Notes: a model not told the origin generated them from the letters alone. Shown: positions 20,856-32,940, counted from the stretch's first letter. The stretch: 64,000 nt of DNA from Blastobasis lacticolella (GCA_905147135.1 LR990049.1:18865428-18929427); one strand, 5' to 3'. Numbers and translations: made by a program.

Positions 20856-21456
20856 AAATATATTAAGAATAAGAATAAGAACAATTATTGCCATAAGACA
20901 TCACGACTCGACACTAATACACAAAGTTAAAAATAATACAACAAAAAGAAGAAAAAGCATTGACTTATGTAGGTCAGTAACAGCATCTGCAAAAAAATGA
21001 AACTAACACTTACAAAAGTAAACGCACACTTACATTGATTCCCATGGTACTGTCAAAGTCGCGGGTAGCCAGTGCAAAAGGATCCCCCACAACTTATGCT
21101 GTGAACTGCAAGTCGTCTCACAGCGCTGGTTTTCTGTTTGCCCTAGTACATCTATGTTGAAAAAAGAACGACCAAGTAAATGAATGAGCCATGGCGGCAC
21201 AAAAGATAAACTCCTCCAGTCAGCTCCTTCGAGAATACAAAATCAGGGCAGACAGTACGGCCTCGTACTTGGCTGTACCGGAATCGCTAGATGTATTAAT
21301 TAACCCAGGTTTCGTACGACGCTTTGAACCCAACCCGCTAATGGAATACGAAATGTAACCCTGCGAGCTCCAGGCGTACACCCGGCAGCGCACCAACCTA
21401 CCCACCACCAGTACAAAATGAGCTAGTATCATTAAGAGGAGTCTTTCCCGAACGTG

Positions 21457-21778
21457 CTCCATACAAACGTAATTTGATCATATTTTCAATATAACGCTAC
21501 CAAAGCCAATTAAATTCTGTAGACGTGATCTAGAAACCAATATCTATGCTTATGTCTTTACAGGCTTTCGTAAAAATATATCGTTTCAAAGTTAAAAAGT
21601 TTAACACGAGTTTAAAATGCATGTGAAATCTAAAGCACGGCGCTAGTTTCAAACAAAATTTAAGGAGAATCTGACAAACCACAGACATATATATTTGTTT
21701 CTGGATTGCGTCGACAAAATTTCATTGGCTTTGACAGCGTAATATTGAAAATATGATTAAACTAAGTTTGTATGGAGC
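21457..21778. mobile_element. Inverted-repeat element (MITE)
   Basis: The left arm CTCCATACAAACGTAATTTG and onward is mirrored by the right arm, which ends GTTTGTATGGAG at 21777. The arms match for about 90 bp through ATCATATTTTCAATAT, ACGCT, CAAAGCCAAT and AAATT blocks. The loop is AT-rich and non-coding. No clear target duplication. Confidence 0.65.
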
Positions 21779-22181
21779 GCGCTCTGGAAACACTTCTAAG
21801 GATGCGCGTACAAACCGGAGACGATCCAAGGTCTTAACGGGGTAGGTTGAGGTGGGGTCTTCTGTACATTACTTTGCCCATGGAGTATTAGATATACTCC
21901 ATTATAATGAACGACGTGTATGTGTATGTCGCTAGCACAACGTGTCTCAAATATATTGAAAATTGACTTTGAGAAATATTGAGCTACGCGTTAAATTAAC
22001 TTATTTTCATTACGATCCGGTTTGTTTTTGGAATTTTGAATGTTTCTCGGAAGGAGTTCTCGTGACACGTGTTACAATATTATTGTCTCTGGTTTCAGCT
22101 TATTGCTTGTACAATATTCAAGTGTGTATTCACGAAATTTCAAATTAGTAAAATAATAATAATACTAAATACTCTAGAAGT

Positions 22182-22438
22182 AGCCCCGCCTAGTGGCAGT
22201 GCTGCGAGACCGATAATAAAAGTTAAGCAACGCACACATATGTCGGTAACTGGATGGGTGACCGTCTTGTAATTTGAGGCTAATGGAACTCTAACATCAT
22301 TAGCATTAGCATTAGCATAGTTAGGTGTGGCTCCTAATACCGGTAGCGAAGCGAGGCTTACTAGGTGTTCCGCTGGGGACTCGAGACTGATTGAACAGTC
22401 TAGGGGGCCGATTGGCATCCCGGTATATTATTATTGTT
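22182..22438 (+). repeat. 5S rRNA-derived SINE, copy 1
   Basis: Contains GACCGATAATAAAAGTTAAG, CAACGC and ACTGGATGGGTGACCG (about 22209-22264). These correspond to the central CCGATCACCGAAGTTAAGCA and the box C region (TTGGATGGGTGACCG) of insect 5S rRNA, the type 1 Pol III internal promoter. The 5S similarity stops after GACCG; a non-5S body follows, with (ATTAGC)3 (22299-22316) and an ATTATTATTGTT tail. It is not a functional 5S gene because the 3' part of the molecule is replaced. The class matches the SINE3 concept (5S-headed SINE). Confidence 0.72.
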
Positions 22439-22489
22439 AACACTTCATACTTAACTGTTTAAACTACAGGTTGGATTTAGATTACAGAG

Positions 22490-22612
22490 TAAGTAACGGT
22501 ATCCGACTCGCAATGCGAAAGGTTCAGGGTGCAAATCCGACTGCGGCCATGCACCATTGACTCTTTTCTGAGTTATGTACATTAGTTGAATTCTAACCAT
22601 AAGGTGGGCTGG
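22490..22612 (+). repeat. SINE-A 5' part
   Basis: Head GGTATCCGACTCGCAATGCG, B-box-like GGTGCAAATCCGACTGC, and body GACTCTTTTCTGAGTTATGT; breaks off after the CTAACC block. Confidence 0.62.
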
Positions 22613-22639
22613 CGGTCTCGACGTAGTTTTCAATATTTA

Positions 22640-23480
22640 GCTTATAATATGAATTTTATATGAATTTGGTCTTTCACAGCGTATGGATTCGTCATAACAT
22701 ATTCCAAGCTTAGTAGGCCATCAGCATTCTAAAAACAGTGCTATTTAAGTTGTGAAAGCGGATTGATTGTGTGAAAGTGAAAACCTAGTCTCTAGAGCAA
22801 AAAAAATACTCCTATTCCGGCTCAGCCCACAGAGCAGAAGACAAGTGGACGGATTGAATTTGCCAGCGCAAAAATAGAAAGAAAAAATGTAGGCTGAGTT
22901 CTCGTCGCAATCCACATTTCAATATCAGACGTTCTCATTTTAACGTTCGATTGTAAAAAGTTCATTGGTTTTTGTTCAGTGGTCGCTTTATGGGCATCGG
23001 GCGTTGTTTCAGAGTCTATTGCGGGTGCTCTTGCTAATAAAAGCTCTATCTTATTAAATCACTGCCATTTTACCTTTTCACTTTCAGTTTCAATATTGGT
23101 TTAGTGACGTTAGTTGACGGATTATGAAGAATGTTAGAGTCTGACTCAGATAAAAATAAAACGTTATGTTAATCAATTTTGAAATAAACAACGTATACCT
23201 AGCAACCAATTCCGTCTTCTTTCTTTTATTCCACCACTTTGTGTCGTCGTAAAAAATTTGCTCTTGCATTTGACTCGGCGATATCAATCATCATCATCTT
23301 TTGTAGATAATTTAATTAGCGTCATCATTAGGGGTTCATCTGATTTCTGTAGAACTCAACACGGGTCAATCATCCCAATAAACAACCCATACGGTGGTCC
23401 TCTGATGGTCATCCTGGCGTTAATTCCCCCGGTTGTGTTCTATTCACATAATTAAGGTAAAGAAAAAATAATCTCACATC
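22640..23480. other. No gene seen
   Basis: Unassigned sequence without motif-bearing frames or matches elsewhere in the window. Confidence 0.45.
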
Positions 23481-23489
23481 TCAATCTCG

Positions 23490-23650
23490 TGGCTTGGAAA
23501 CACTTCAGCCGTAGAGACCAGGCGCACGTTCGGGAGCTAGCTTAGCGCCTGGTCGACGTTACAAATGACCACAAGGCTGGCCTTTACTTGGGTAGGATTA
23601 GCCTCGCCATCCAGCGGGGCAACGCGGCCAACCTCCTGCGACCTTAGCGC
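23490..23650 (+). pseudogene. Possible retroelement coding fragment
   Basis: One frame reads DVTNDHKAGLYLG, then RISLAIQRGNAANLL (about 23553-23636). This resembles a motif common in repeat-encoded proteins of Lepidoptera, but I cannot name the parent element. Stops flank it. GC content is higher than in the surroundings. Confidence 0.35.
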
Positions 23651-24236
23651 TTTTTGGGGACCCAGGGGGCCCTATTTTTGAAATTTTCGCATTCAGGCGA
23701 GCGCTCCCCTTCTAATGTTTGTCTTTTGTATCTTACCACGAGTGTAAAAAGATTGGTACATAGTTTATTTACTACAGATTAACGTAGTTATTTTCTGTAA
23801 TTAGTTTGTTTTTAAATGAACGTGCAAATTGGGATTATCACTTAATGTTACAATTACAGTAAGTCTACAGTTTGGAACTCTCCATTCCTTTAAAAGAAAG
23901 GCCAAACCAAATTTTAACATAGCGACCAGTTCTACGAGTAACAATGGAGTCGCTGGAATTTTAATAACCTCCCAGATTCGCTAAGATCTCCAATTGTCTG
24001 GAAAAACAGACAATGGCTGTGATTGTTTGCTAGCAAATATTACTTCGTTTAAATTTCGTACTCGGTTGAGTATTTAATAAGTTATACTTGGTGATTCATC
24101 TACTTGGGATGAGTAGGATGATGATTGATGATGTGAGTAATTTGACTTTTATGATTTGTTACGTACTTTGAGATCAATAGGACTTCCGTACCGCAACGAG
24201 GTCGCCACTTGTTTAATATATTAATAATCATTGTGG

Positions 24237-24477
24237 TCTTGCAAACGAGGGCCCGGGGTCCGCCTTGACCGTGATCCAGGATTTGGACCAGATTGGATCA
24301 TGGTTACTCATTCAGTTGTCTGAATGTGCAGGTTTCATTATGATGATTTTCCTCACCGTAAGATATTCGGTTAGCATTCACCTAATGTACATAACTCAGA
24401 AAAAAGTCATTGCATGAACCCGGAAGTTCTCGCTTACGAGTCGAATAATTTAACCACTAAGCCACCGGCGCTCCTCT
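24237..24477 (-). repeat. SINE-A copy, internally deleted
   Basis: Minus strand, full ends. The plus strand runs from ACGAGGGCCCGGGGTCCGCC through CAGGTTTCATTATGATGATT to a head ending GCTTACGAGTCGAATAATTT and CCACCGGCGCTC. About 70 bp between the GGATTTGG and CAGATTGG blocks is missing. Confidence 0.7.
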
Positions 24478-24479
24478 TC

Positions 24480-26400
24480 TTTAACGCTTTAAGACGTTAG
24501 TTACTAAGCATATAGGCGTTACAAAATTGGTGTCATTAAGTTAAGAGTGACTTATCGAGTTAAGTTTCACTTATGGTTGGTGCTGGTGCAATGCTTTTTC
24601 ATGTTAGGAATACCTGAAAGCGACCTAAACTTTAAGCCTCGCCTAAAGTTTAGTTCAATAGGGCATTAACTTCACAAAGCAGTGAGCGTAGAGACCAAAA
24701 TACCAAAGTGGACATTGTCTAGTGTCTAGAAACTATTTAAGAAAGAGTTGTCGAATTGGATTTTACATCTCATTATGTAATCTTGTTAAATCCCATCTTG
24801 GACTGTACATGATAGTAAAGTAGCTTGTAAAAGGCTACACAATACAAAGTTGCACTCAAATAGTTCCAAGAACACAGTTTGCGAGGCTGCGTTCCACTCC
24901 GATAGTAGTGATGGCACTTCTCCCCCGGGATTCTCAGCACCCCGGGATCCGGGAGTTTTAACTAGCTCAGTGAAATATGTAATGCCGTTTTACTAACACG
25001 TAAACTTTCTACAGACACGTTTTTAGTTAGCTATCTGCTGAATAATCTAGATTGTTATCCAACATTGTTAGAGTAGGGTACGTAATCTAAATATTTGGAA
25101 ACTCATTTCGCTATAGAATAAGAACGCGTTGATAAATTAAGAGATGAAGATAGTTAGACAGTTTATTTACTTAGAACTAAGCGTCGGTGTCCTAGTGGTT
25201 AAGGTTAAGGCGTGCATCAGTATGTTGTTCGCAAGATTCTATCCTTATTTATTATTTGGTCTGAGATAATTATAAATAGTACTTTATCATTTTAACAGAA
25301 ATAAACGATCACGGTGGTGCTATTGAGCCACCATGTATTTAAAAGAAAATAAATACAGCATTTTATCTTTTATTTCGTTTACTTATCTTCTATTGCGGTC
25401 CCTTTTGCCACAAACATTTTCCTCCAAACAGAACGTCAGGCGTATCAAACTCTCACAGAATGAAAAGGCGGCGAAAAATTTATACAATACATTTATTGTC
25501 CAGCCTGGGATAACAAAAAAGTTATAACGACAAAAGAAATACACGAATAAAAGCTCAGTCAGTTTCCGCGTCGGGTGATTGATGAGTCATTGTTGGGCCA
25601 GTATCCGAGAGAATCCCGGGATGTCCGGGATGTGTCTGGGACATGTCCGGGTTTTCGCATCTCTAATGCCTCTTCACTAGGCCGCGTCGAGGGGCCAAGG
25701 CAGTGTAGTGTTGTTGAATAACCCTTTTATTTAGTGCCGTTCAAACAGAATGATGGTCGCCACTTACGGCTGGAGTGGTCGAGTCGACTTTGATTCGATA
25801 TGGAAAATAACCGGGGACAGGTCGAGTGGGATGATTTTTGACAGATTCCAATTTGCATATTCAAGCTCCCGATTTTTTCCATGATGCCATGAACTATTTT
25901 CCTCATTGATTGGTATTTTTACATAAATCAGGTCATAGCTTAATAAATATTCATAATATTAAACATATTTTAATTTTACAAGACCGCCTATAACCGCCGA
26001 TCCCCGATACTGCTATAGTTGAGTATGACTTTATTCATCTGTGCTACAGAAATCACTCGTACTCGTAGAACAGAAAATGACCTGTAGAGTTTTTGTGTTC
26101 ACAACACACCAACCGTGGGAATTATGGTAGAATCCTCCAGTCGAGAATTACACTATAGTAATGAATAAAAGAAAGAAAACACTTGAGTGTCCGTTCGACA
26201 TTAGAATTAGACATTTACTCTAGCCACAAATATCTTTTAAAAATCACTGAATCTGGCACTAAACTAATTCTCAACGATTTACGCTAACCCTTTATCGTTT
26301 CATACCGATCGTTTTAAATTACATTTATAATAGACATATTCAGCTAGAGTGTCGAATTCATTATGTCACAGCGCGAGAAATAGGGCCCTGGACGACGGTA
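24480..26400. other. No gene; two CCCGGGA-rich clusters
   Basis: CCCCGGGATTCTCAGCACCC (24905) and GAATCCCGGGATGTCCGGGA (25612) are clusters of CCCGGGA words; the rest is unassigned apart from the SINE-A head at 25181. Confidence 0.45.
25181..25226 (+). repeat. SINE-A head fragment
   Basis: GCGTCGGTGTCCTAGTGGTT matches the tRNA-like start of SINE-A; the body is absent. A short, weakly supported fragment. Confidence 0.4.
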
Positions 26401-26417
26401 GTCCCTTCCCATCAGTA

Positions 26418-26563
26418 GGCCTAGCACAAGTTGCTCTCGCGCGCGATAAGCGAGAAAAAGCGCGACATAGGTATTGCTATCTTTTTCATCTTAGTATTGA
26501 GAGAAAGGGACAAACGCTCTCTCACGGCGCGAGCTTTGTCGCGAACACACTTGTGCTAGGGCC
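26418..26563. mobile_element. Small inverted-repeat element
   Basis: Ends GGCCTAGCACAAGT (left) and ACTTGTGCTAGGGCC (right) are inverted copies; the interior continues the inversion with CTCTCGCGCGC and GCGCGAG blocks. A related interior occurs at 28150-28255 (GCGACATAGATCCTGCTACT versus GCGACATAGGTATTGCTATC here). An 83-codon frame over it is not supported. Confidence 0.55.
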
Positions 26564-26780
26564 ACAGGTGGCCCGACTGAAATTGTACGTCTCTAGGTAA
26601 TGAAAATAAAGAAGTGGTACAAAGATCGCGGCTTAACAGAACAATCAACACAGACTAACTAGACGATAGTACGCAGATCAGGTTCTTAAATTTTTCTTCT
26701 TCCGCCAAAAAGCACCAAACAGCTTTATTATATAAAAAAAAACGCCAAAAACACGTAAACTCTTTCAGATCACGTCGTGA

Positions 26781-26863
26781 TATTATGACGATGTCACGGC
26801 AATAATTGTCACGATGCCGTGACGCCTTTATGGCTAGCACACGTGTCCGTAACGGGACACGTG
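26781..26863. promoter_or_regulatory. Cluster of palindromes with two CACGTG E-boxes
   Basis: CACGTG at 26840-26845 and 26858-26863 sit in opposite arms of an imperfect hairpin (CACGTGTCC..GGGACACGTG). Just upstream, GTCACGGCA and TGCCGTGAC form another inverted repeat. CACGTG is the core site of bHLH factors such as CLOCK/CYCLE and MITF/Myc families; no gene start is recognised nearby, so function is speculative. Confidence 0.3.
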
Positions 26864-27197
26864 ACCGTATTATGCTCGAGCGTGTTTTATTAACGTGTTT
26901 TCATTGGCGCGTTTGCATGTTTGGCTGTGAGAGGCAAGTGTAACGTGAAGTGTGTAAGTTTGTTTGAAACGAATATGAGTGTGTAAAAGTTGTCAGGTAA
27001 TTTTTGTTTGCAAGTACATCGACTCTTTATGAAGAAGTGGTAGTGTAATTATGTTGGTAATTCTCTTTATTTATTTATTTATTTTACAGTTTCTTCTACA
27101 CATGAAAGTTTAAGGAAAAATACAAAGTTATAGATAACACAATTGGCGTCTATCGGCGTCGGGTCGAAATTTCGTAATATTTATTAGGCAAGAGATA

Positions 27198-27458
27198 GAT
27201 AATGACTTTTTCTGAGTTATTTACATCAGTTGAACACTAACCGATCTTATGGTGAGGGAAAATATGGTGAGGTAACCCAGGCAAATGAATGCGTAACCAT
27301 GGTTCGATTTGGTCAGGTTCCCCAGGTAGCTGAGTCACGGAGGTCAGATGGCAGTCGCTCCACTGTAATTATCTGCCAAATCATGTATCATGGTTAAGGC
27401 GGAACCCGGGCTCATGTGATCGAGCACAATCGGAACATTAATGACAAGATGATTATTT
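27198..27458 (+). repeat. SINE-A copy
   Basis: Body from ATGACTTTTTCTGAGTTATT through CACGGAGGTCAGATGGCAGT to CACAATCGGAACATTAATGA. Head missing. Diverged by about one base in six by eye. Confidence 0.68.
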
Positions 27459-27963
27459 TTAGTTTACATTACAATTTATGGCGAACCGAACTACCGAAAA
27501 AAAAGGCGACAAATAAAAGAAATCACAAAATTAAATCTCCAGGAGCTCCACGAGAGAACACTTGATAATAACTGATTTAACATCAAAGAGCTTGGGGAAT
27601 TCTCGTCGGGGCGACATTTCGGCTCGATCCGCGGAATTGGGCGCACCGAGCGCCCCGAATGAGAACAACCCTTTAAATTACATGCCCAATAACACTTCTG
27701 ATGAAACAATTTGCGAGCGAAATTGCTGCTAAGAATGCTTTGTTATTTATTTTCTCCCTTGTTTACTCTCCAGCGGATATGATTGCGAGAAAGTGCCACG
27801 GTAACCTACGTATAGGCACTGCGCGGGCGCTACTTACGAGTTACGACACTTCGGCAGGACCGATCTAGGAGGCAAGCGTGCAGTTGATAGTAATCCTTAA
27901 TTATAAAATAGAGTCGTCTGTATATCCTCTTAGGCGGAAACAGTAGTAATCCCAGTGGCATGC

Positions 27964-28310
27964 GGCCCGTTTTAAGTCGTTTATATTCAATTCGTATGTA
28001 AATTAGTTTTTAATTATCTTTTCCACACTCGTCGCTACTTACCACGACTGTGAAACATATAGGTTGTTGATTCGTATACGAATAGCTCCCTGTAGGTATT
28101 GCTGTACTTGGCATATCAAAATAAACACATTTCTTGTTACTTGCCACCAGCACCGCTAGCACAAATGTGCGCACTTGAGCGACAAGCGATAAAACATGCG
28201 ACATAGATCCTGCTACTCTTTCATCATAGTATTGCGAAAAGGAAAGGCACTCTCGGTGCAGGCTATTGGCGTGTTCGCTGTACGGTAATCTGAGTGGTCT
28301 AAAACGGGCC
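27964..28310. mobile_element. Possible inverted-repeat element related to 26418
   Basis: Ends GGCCCGTTTTA (27964-27974) and TAAAACGGGCC (28300-28310) are an 11-bp perfect inverted repeat. The right half (28150-28255) shares about 100 bp with the element at 26418. No target duplication seen; could be two unrelated pieces. Confidence 0.35.
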
Positions 28311-28689
28311 CGAAGGCCGAAAATATGCTCGCTCTAATTAGTAAGGCCCACTTTACACGCCCTTCTTATATTGAAGCAAAAAACTCCCTGTTCCTTCAGA
28401 GGCCCATCGGTAAAGTGGCTCGAGCGCCAATTGATTCCAACTCAATTAAACTCATTAAAAGGATGTTTGTGCCGTCCTTTTAATAATTGCCTGGAGAGGG
28501 CGAAAGCGGTTTTTTGCTTCAATATTTCGGGAAGATTGTGTTTTAGGTGTTTTCTTGTCGGATTATAATTAGGTTAGTTTAGATTCGAGGAACTTTATTT
28601 TTGATAGGTAATTTATTGTTGTTTATCATCGTCTAAGCGTCATTACTTCGGTTGTACTCGCGCGAGAGCTCCGGACGCGCCTTGAACAT

Positions 28690-28885
28690 TACTGAGCATT
28701 TTGCAGATCAGATGCTCTATTTTTGAAGCGTCTGCCACGAGTCGTTTTCAATTCTGATTTGCGGCATGAAAAATTCAATATTGTTTAAATTACATTGGCA
28801 ACACCGAAAGGAAGCGGATCAAATATCGAAAAATCACCGTTATGCATAAAAATAATGAATATTTACTGTCGAAAATGTGCAACAG
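28690..28885 (+). repeat. Long low-copy repeat, copy 2
   Basis: TTACTGAGCATTTTGCAGAT, GTTTTCAATTCTGATTTGCG, ACATTGGCAACACCGAAAGG, GCATAAAAATAATGAATATT. Same orientation as 6505-6705. Family unknown. Confidence 0.45.
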
Positions 28886-28889
28886 AGGA

Positions 28890-30095
28890 ATGTGTAGGTT
28901 TCTTCACGATATTTTCTCTCACAGAGCATCGGGTAGTGTTTAACTAACCTAGGTCCATTATTGAGAACGAGCTATATCAAAATTTATTGTTAATGTTGTT
29001 AAAGTCATTGGTATTCGTAACATAGTGACATTGATTAATTTGCACAGTGATTATTTTTTGTGTGTCCACAAATTATCTCTACTCACCATTTTCCTGATAT
29101 TGAAGCACTCCCATTCAGGTCAGATATAACTTAACAGGGTACTACGTTCAATCTCAATGATACTTAGTATCGATTATTTGGTGAAACGATTTAATTTTCT
29201 AACCTATCAACATCGGATTACCATAAAACGTCTTATTTGTTCATTTCGTCAAAGCCATCAGCCGTTTTAACGCGATTAATATTCAGTGCGAGCTCGAGCC
29301 AGAAACCGCCCGGAATGGCATTATTATTTAATGGAATAACGTGATCGTTTGAATTGTTTGCAAAATTTTCCATTGATCACAGACTGTTCGCCAACTACCC
29401 CGAACTTTGTTCCCATCACAGGACAGACAGCCATTTTCAATTTGAATTTCTCTTGAACCAACTCCCGCGTTTGACATTCGCTCGGCCGCCATGACAGCGG
29501 ACCATAGATGATAAAATACCTACGATTGATGACTAAGTAGATTGTCTCCTCGAAGAATAATGCGTGTCAGGTTTGCAAGTGCGATGTCGAAGTTTGGCGA
29601 AGTTTGTCCAACTTTCTCGTGTTATTGGACTAGCTGTTTGTTACGACGCCGTATTGACAAACAGCTTTTGTTTGAAGATGTTCCTCTTTGATCAAAGTAG
29701 GGAGGGCGTAAAAGGAATTCTCATAACCGATTTAGTTCAATCCAAACACCTACAATAATGTAGGGGCTATATTGGTATATATTAACATAATGCGATATAG
29801 GTAATACGTTACATGTGTATGCGAGTAATGTATTACCTAGATGAGTCGGATCTCTTCAATCGCTTGGAAATTAAATTACTTGGATTTTAAGTATTTTTTT
29901 ATACTATCGGAGCGAATAGTGTAGCCTTACTTAATACTGTTTAAAATTAGCAATGAGTGTAGCATTAAATATTTGACGCGACAGTATTTGGCGGTTTTGA
30001 CTAATTTCTGGACCCAAATATTTTTCTAAGTCTTTGATTCTCTTAATCTGTTAAGTAACTTCACCAAATCTACAGAAAAATGTTGAAAAACGCCC
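28890..30095. other. No gene seen
   Basis: Unassigned; frames up to 64 codons only. Confidence 0.45.
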
Positions 30096-30099
30096 AACA

Positions 30100-30290
30100 A
30101 AGCCTTCATAATGAACTCAAATATTTCCTAAACTGCTGAACCGATTTTAATGAAACAATGCTAAAAACCATTTCGATTAAACTGGTTTTCAATTACCGAA
30201 CCCGCATCCAAATCGGTCCATCCATTCGGGAGCTACATCGCCACAGGTAAACACTCAGATACACACTTTCAACTTATAACACCCGCACCC
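30100..30290 (+). repeat. Dispersed repeat (G type)
   Basis: CTGCTGAACCGATTTTAATG, TCCATCCATTCGGGAGCTAC and CAGATACACACTTTCAACTT are the blocks of a repeat widespread in insect genomes. Single copy in this window. Confidence 0.4.
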
Positions 30291-30562
30291 CTATGTTTTC
30301 GTCAGTGGTTAAAGAAAAGCTACGTTATTATGTTGGCAGACCCGTTGACGGCGGCGCTGTTGTTGACAACAAAATGGCATTTCAAAATGGCGACTCCTAT
30401 GGTCGTGCGAGCATGAAAACTGTTCGAACTTTTCTATTTGGTTTCATTGTAACAAATACGACGGTTTAAAGCGCTAAAGCTTAGCCGCTTAGAGATTAGT
30501 TCTGACCGAGAGATCAATGTCCGCTAATGCCAACTCATTTGGCACGAACTATAGTTCCAATG

Positions 30563-30765
30563 ACGGCCTGAGTGGTTCGGTGGTTAACATGGTATGCCAC
30601 GCCTGGGTTCGATTCCCGGCCGAGGAGAAATTGAAATAATGAATTTTGATTTCTTTTACGCGTCTAGGTGTTATATGTAGTTTGAAAGTATATAAGTAGT
30701 TTATCAGTTACTAACTAGGATTAGATGGCGCTGTGTGAATTGTCCAAACATATTTATTTAATCCT
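30563..30765 (+). repeat. SINE-B copy
   Basis: Plus strand. Head TGACGGCCTGAGTGGTTCGG and B box GGTTCGATTCC (30607-30617). The body is shortened by a deletion around the AAGCTTTGC block but keeps AGATGGCGCTGTGTGAATT and an ATTTATTTA tail. Confidence 0.7.
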
Positions 30766-31577
30766 TTAGGATTCTGAACACCTATTGGCATATCCACCCC
30801 TATGACGCGCGACTGTCAACCTAACATCGCGTCTAGAACTCACAACCCAGCGCTCAGATGAGGTGGGTTTAAAAATCGATCGTCGACACAATGGCCCCTT
30901 TTACCGCCATAATAGCTATTAAGGCTTTTGTAGGGCAAAATTACGCGGGAAAACGACTTATATGACGCACGGGTCTTTGAAAGGTGCGCAATCCGAGGAT
31001 GCCGCTTTCGCTGCGCAGGAAGCGTCGATATGACGTCGTTCATTTGTGTTATTTGATGTGGTTGGTGTTGTAACAGTGCAAGAGTTCCTTTTATAAATGG
31101 GGCAGGGTGTTTTGTTATGTTCTTTAGCTCATTAGCCATAATATTAATTGTTAACAACAGGCTAGAAAGAATTGTTGCAATTTATTTAAAAAGGGTTAGC
31201 TCCGAATTGGCGAGAATAAAAGATTTGTAGAGTTAATAATTGGACACAAAAAGCATAATTTAGTCTAAGAATTAAATTTTCTAGACATTTTAGACCTGCA
31301 TAAAATGCTCGAAATTTTAATTTGAAAGCAGATGTATCTATTTATATTGTTTCTAGCACAAAGAATAAACACTCCAAATAAACCAGTCACAAATTCACAA
31401 AACGAGGGTAGACGTGAAAACCTTTACCAACAGCAAAATGGCGCGGTACCCTGGAGTCTTCTTCGGATTCCCGGAATACCCCGCCTTGGTGCTAAATCTA
31501 GCGTCAACAATCTTGCTAGGCTGAATTATTCAGGCAGCCTGCGGAGGCGGGGACTGGCGGTAGTATTTACTACGAGC

Positions 31578-31651
31578 TCGACTTCACGCAAGGCGAAGTC
31601 GATGCTAGGATGCAGACGATTTAACGCGACGATTTTTTTGCGAAAATCGTC
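31578..31651 (+). other. Two adjacent short hairpins
   Basis: TCGACTTC (31578-31585) pairs with GAAGTCGA (31595-31602); GACGATTTT (31628-31636) pairs with AAAATCGTC (31643-31651). Perfect arms of 8 and 9 bp, 26 bp apart. Function unknown. Confidence 0.5.
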
Positions 31652-31944
31652 TTAATCGTAGAGTAAATATTGTACTGTATGGTTTTAATGCAGTTGTGAG
31701 GATGAATGGTTGTTACTCTCTCGTGCAAAAAGTACGTACTATTTTGTTGCATTTTTGCAATGTTGTAAGCAGCTTGTAACTCAGAATAACATGTACCTGG
31801 GAAATGTGGTTCCCCTGGGAGCTCGCGAGCAAAGCTAGTTACTTAAAAATCTGTTATATTATCGTATCGTATTATAAAAGTCGGTGTTTGTGTTTTCTTC
31901 ACGTCGGAGCGGACTGTCCGATTGTCGTTATATTTATTTACTAG

Positions 31945-32085
31945 CTTATTTGCCCGCGACTTCGTCCACTTAAAATTCGGTTACTGCGTTCCGGACCCGT
32001 TACTGTGGAAACCACATTGAATTTCGGGAAAAACTACAGCCTATGTTACCCCATGTTAATATAGCTTTCTACAGGTGAAACAATT
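31945..32085 (+). repeat. Dispersed repeat (I type), copy 1
   Basis: TGCCCGCGACTTCGTCCACT, ACCACATTGAATTTCGGGAA, CTACAGCCTATGTTACCCC, ATATAGCTTTCTACAGGTGA. A related, more decayed copy is at 61935-62055. Confidence 0.45.
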
Positions 32086-32768
32086 TTTTAAATTGTTCAA
32101 GTATAGTCAAGAAAAATTGTTCAAATAATTGTAATAAATGGCGTTGATAAGACAGGACTCTCAAAAATAAATCAAAACAAGATCGTTCAATGTATAAAAA
32201 TGTAGAGATTTTGCACTGTTTTCGCAGAAAAGATACTAAAACTAAGAATCTTTTCACGAAACACCTTTCCGAGTAACTTCGATTACAAAACTTAATACTT
32301 GAGAATCCTTTCTAAGCAGCGCCATCTGGTAAGGCAATGCGAACTACACTTTTTACTTTTAAAAGTAGCTGTCTAAAAATCCCCCATTCAATGATTAAGT
32401 GTGTAACATTGACTTTGTTATCAAAGCACCTAGCTCAACTTTAGTGCCAGTGACACGAGACTAGCCCAAAGACAAGCCTACATCTAGATTTATCTCATGT
32501 GAACGACCCAGATGTAGTGTTGACTGCATGTCGGCGGCTCCCATGCTTTATTCATGAATCACAGTTGACTTATTGCATTGCGACCGTTGAGTGCTACCGT
32601 CTGAATGTTTATGATGTCCGACTGGGTTTGTAGACTTTGTACGGGGTGTGAGGTGTTCCGGGTTTCATTGATGCGTGCACAGAAGTTGTGGAAATGGATG
32701 AATGGAACCCAAAATTCGTTAAAAAAGAGGTTCGCCACGCTGATGCCCATTTTCAGAGGCAAAAAGCG

Positions 32769-32940
32769 CTAAATTCAGAGGCAAAAAGCGTGAAGTCAAA
32801 GTGGAATGTATTGATCATAGATTGAGGTCCATTTAGGAAACGCCTTTAGGAAATGATATAAGAGGTACAAAAGAGGACCTTGTTATATGAGCAATACATT
32901 CCATATTGATCTTGCTGTCAGGCTGGTTCCTTCTGAATTA
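32769..32940. mobile_element. Foldback element, family of 37802
   Basis: The left arm CTAAATTCAGAGGCAAAAAG and AAGTCAAAGTGGAATGTATT is mirrored by CAATACATTCCATATTGATC and CCTTCTGAATTA at right. Arms about 65 bp. Same family as 37802-37995. Immediately left is a partial duplication of its start (TCAGAGGCAAAAAGCG repeated). Confidence 0.6.

Noticed and set aside
21220..21462. 80-codon minus-strand frame
   Set aside because: No motif, and its start overlaps the end of the inverted-repeat element at 21457.
22140..22418. 92-codon minus-strand frame
   Set aside because: It overlaps the 5S-derived SINE; the translation reflects the repeat.
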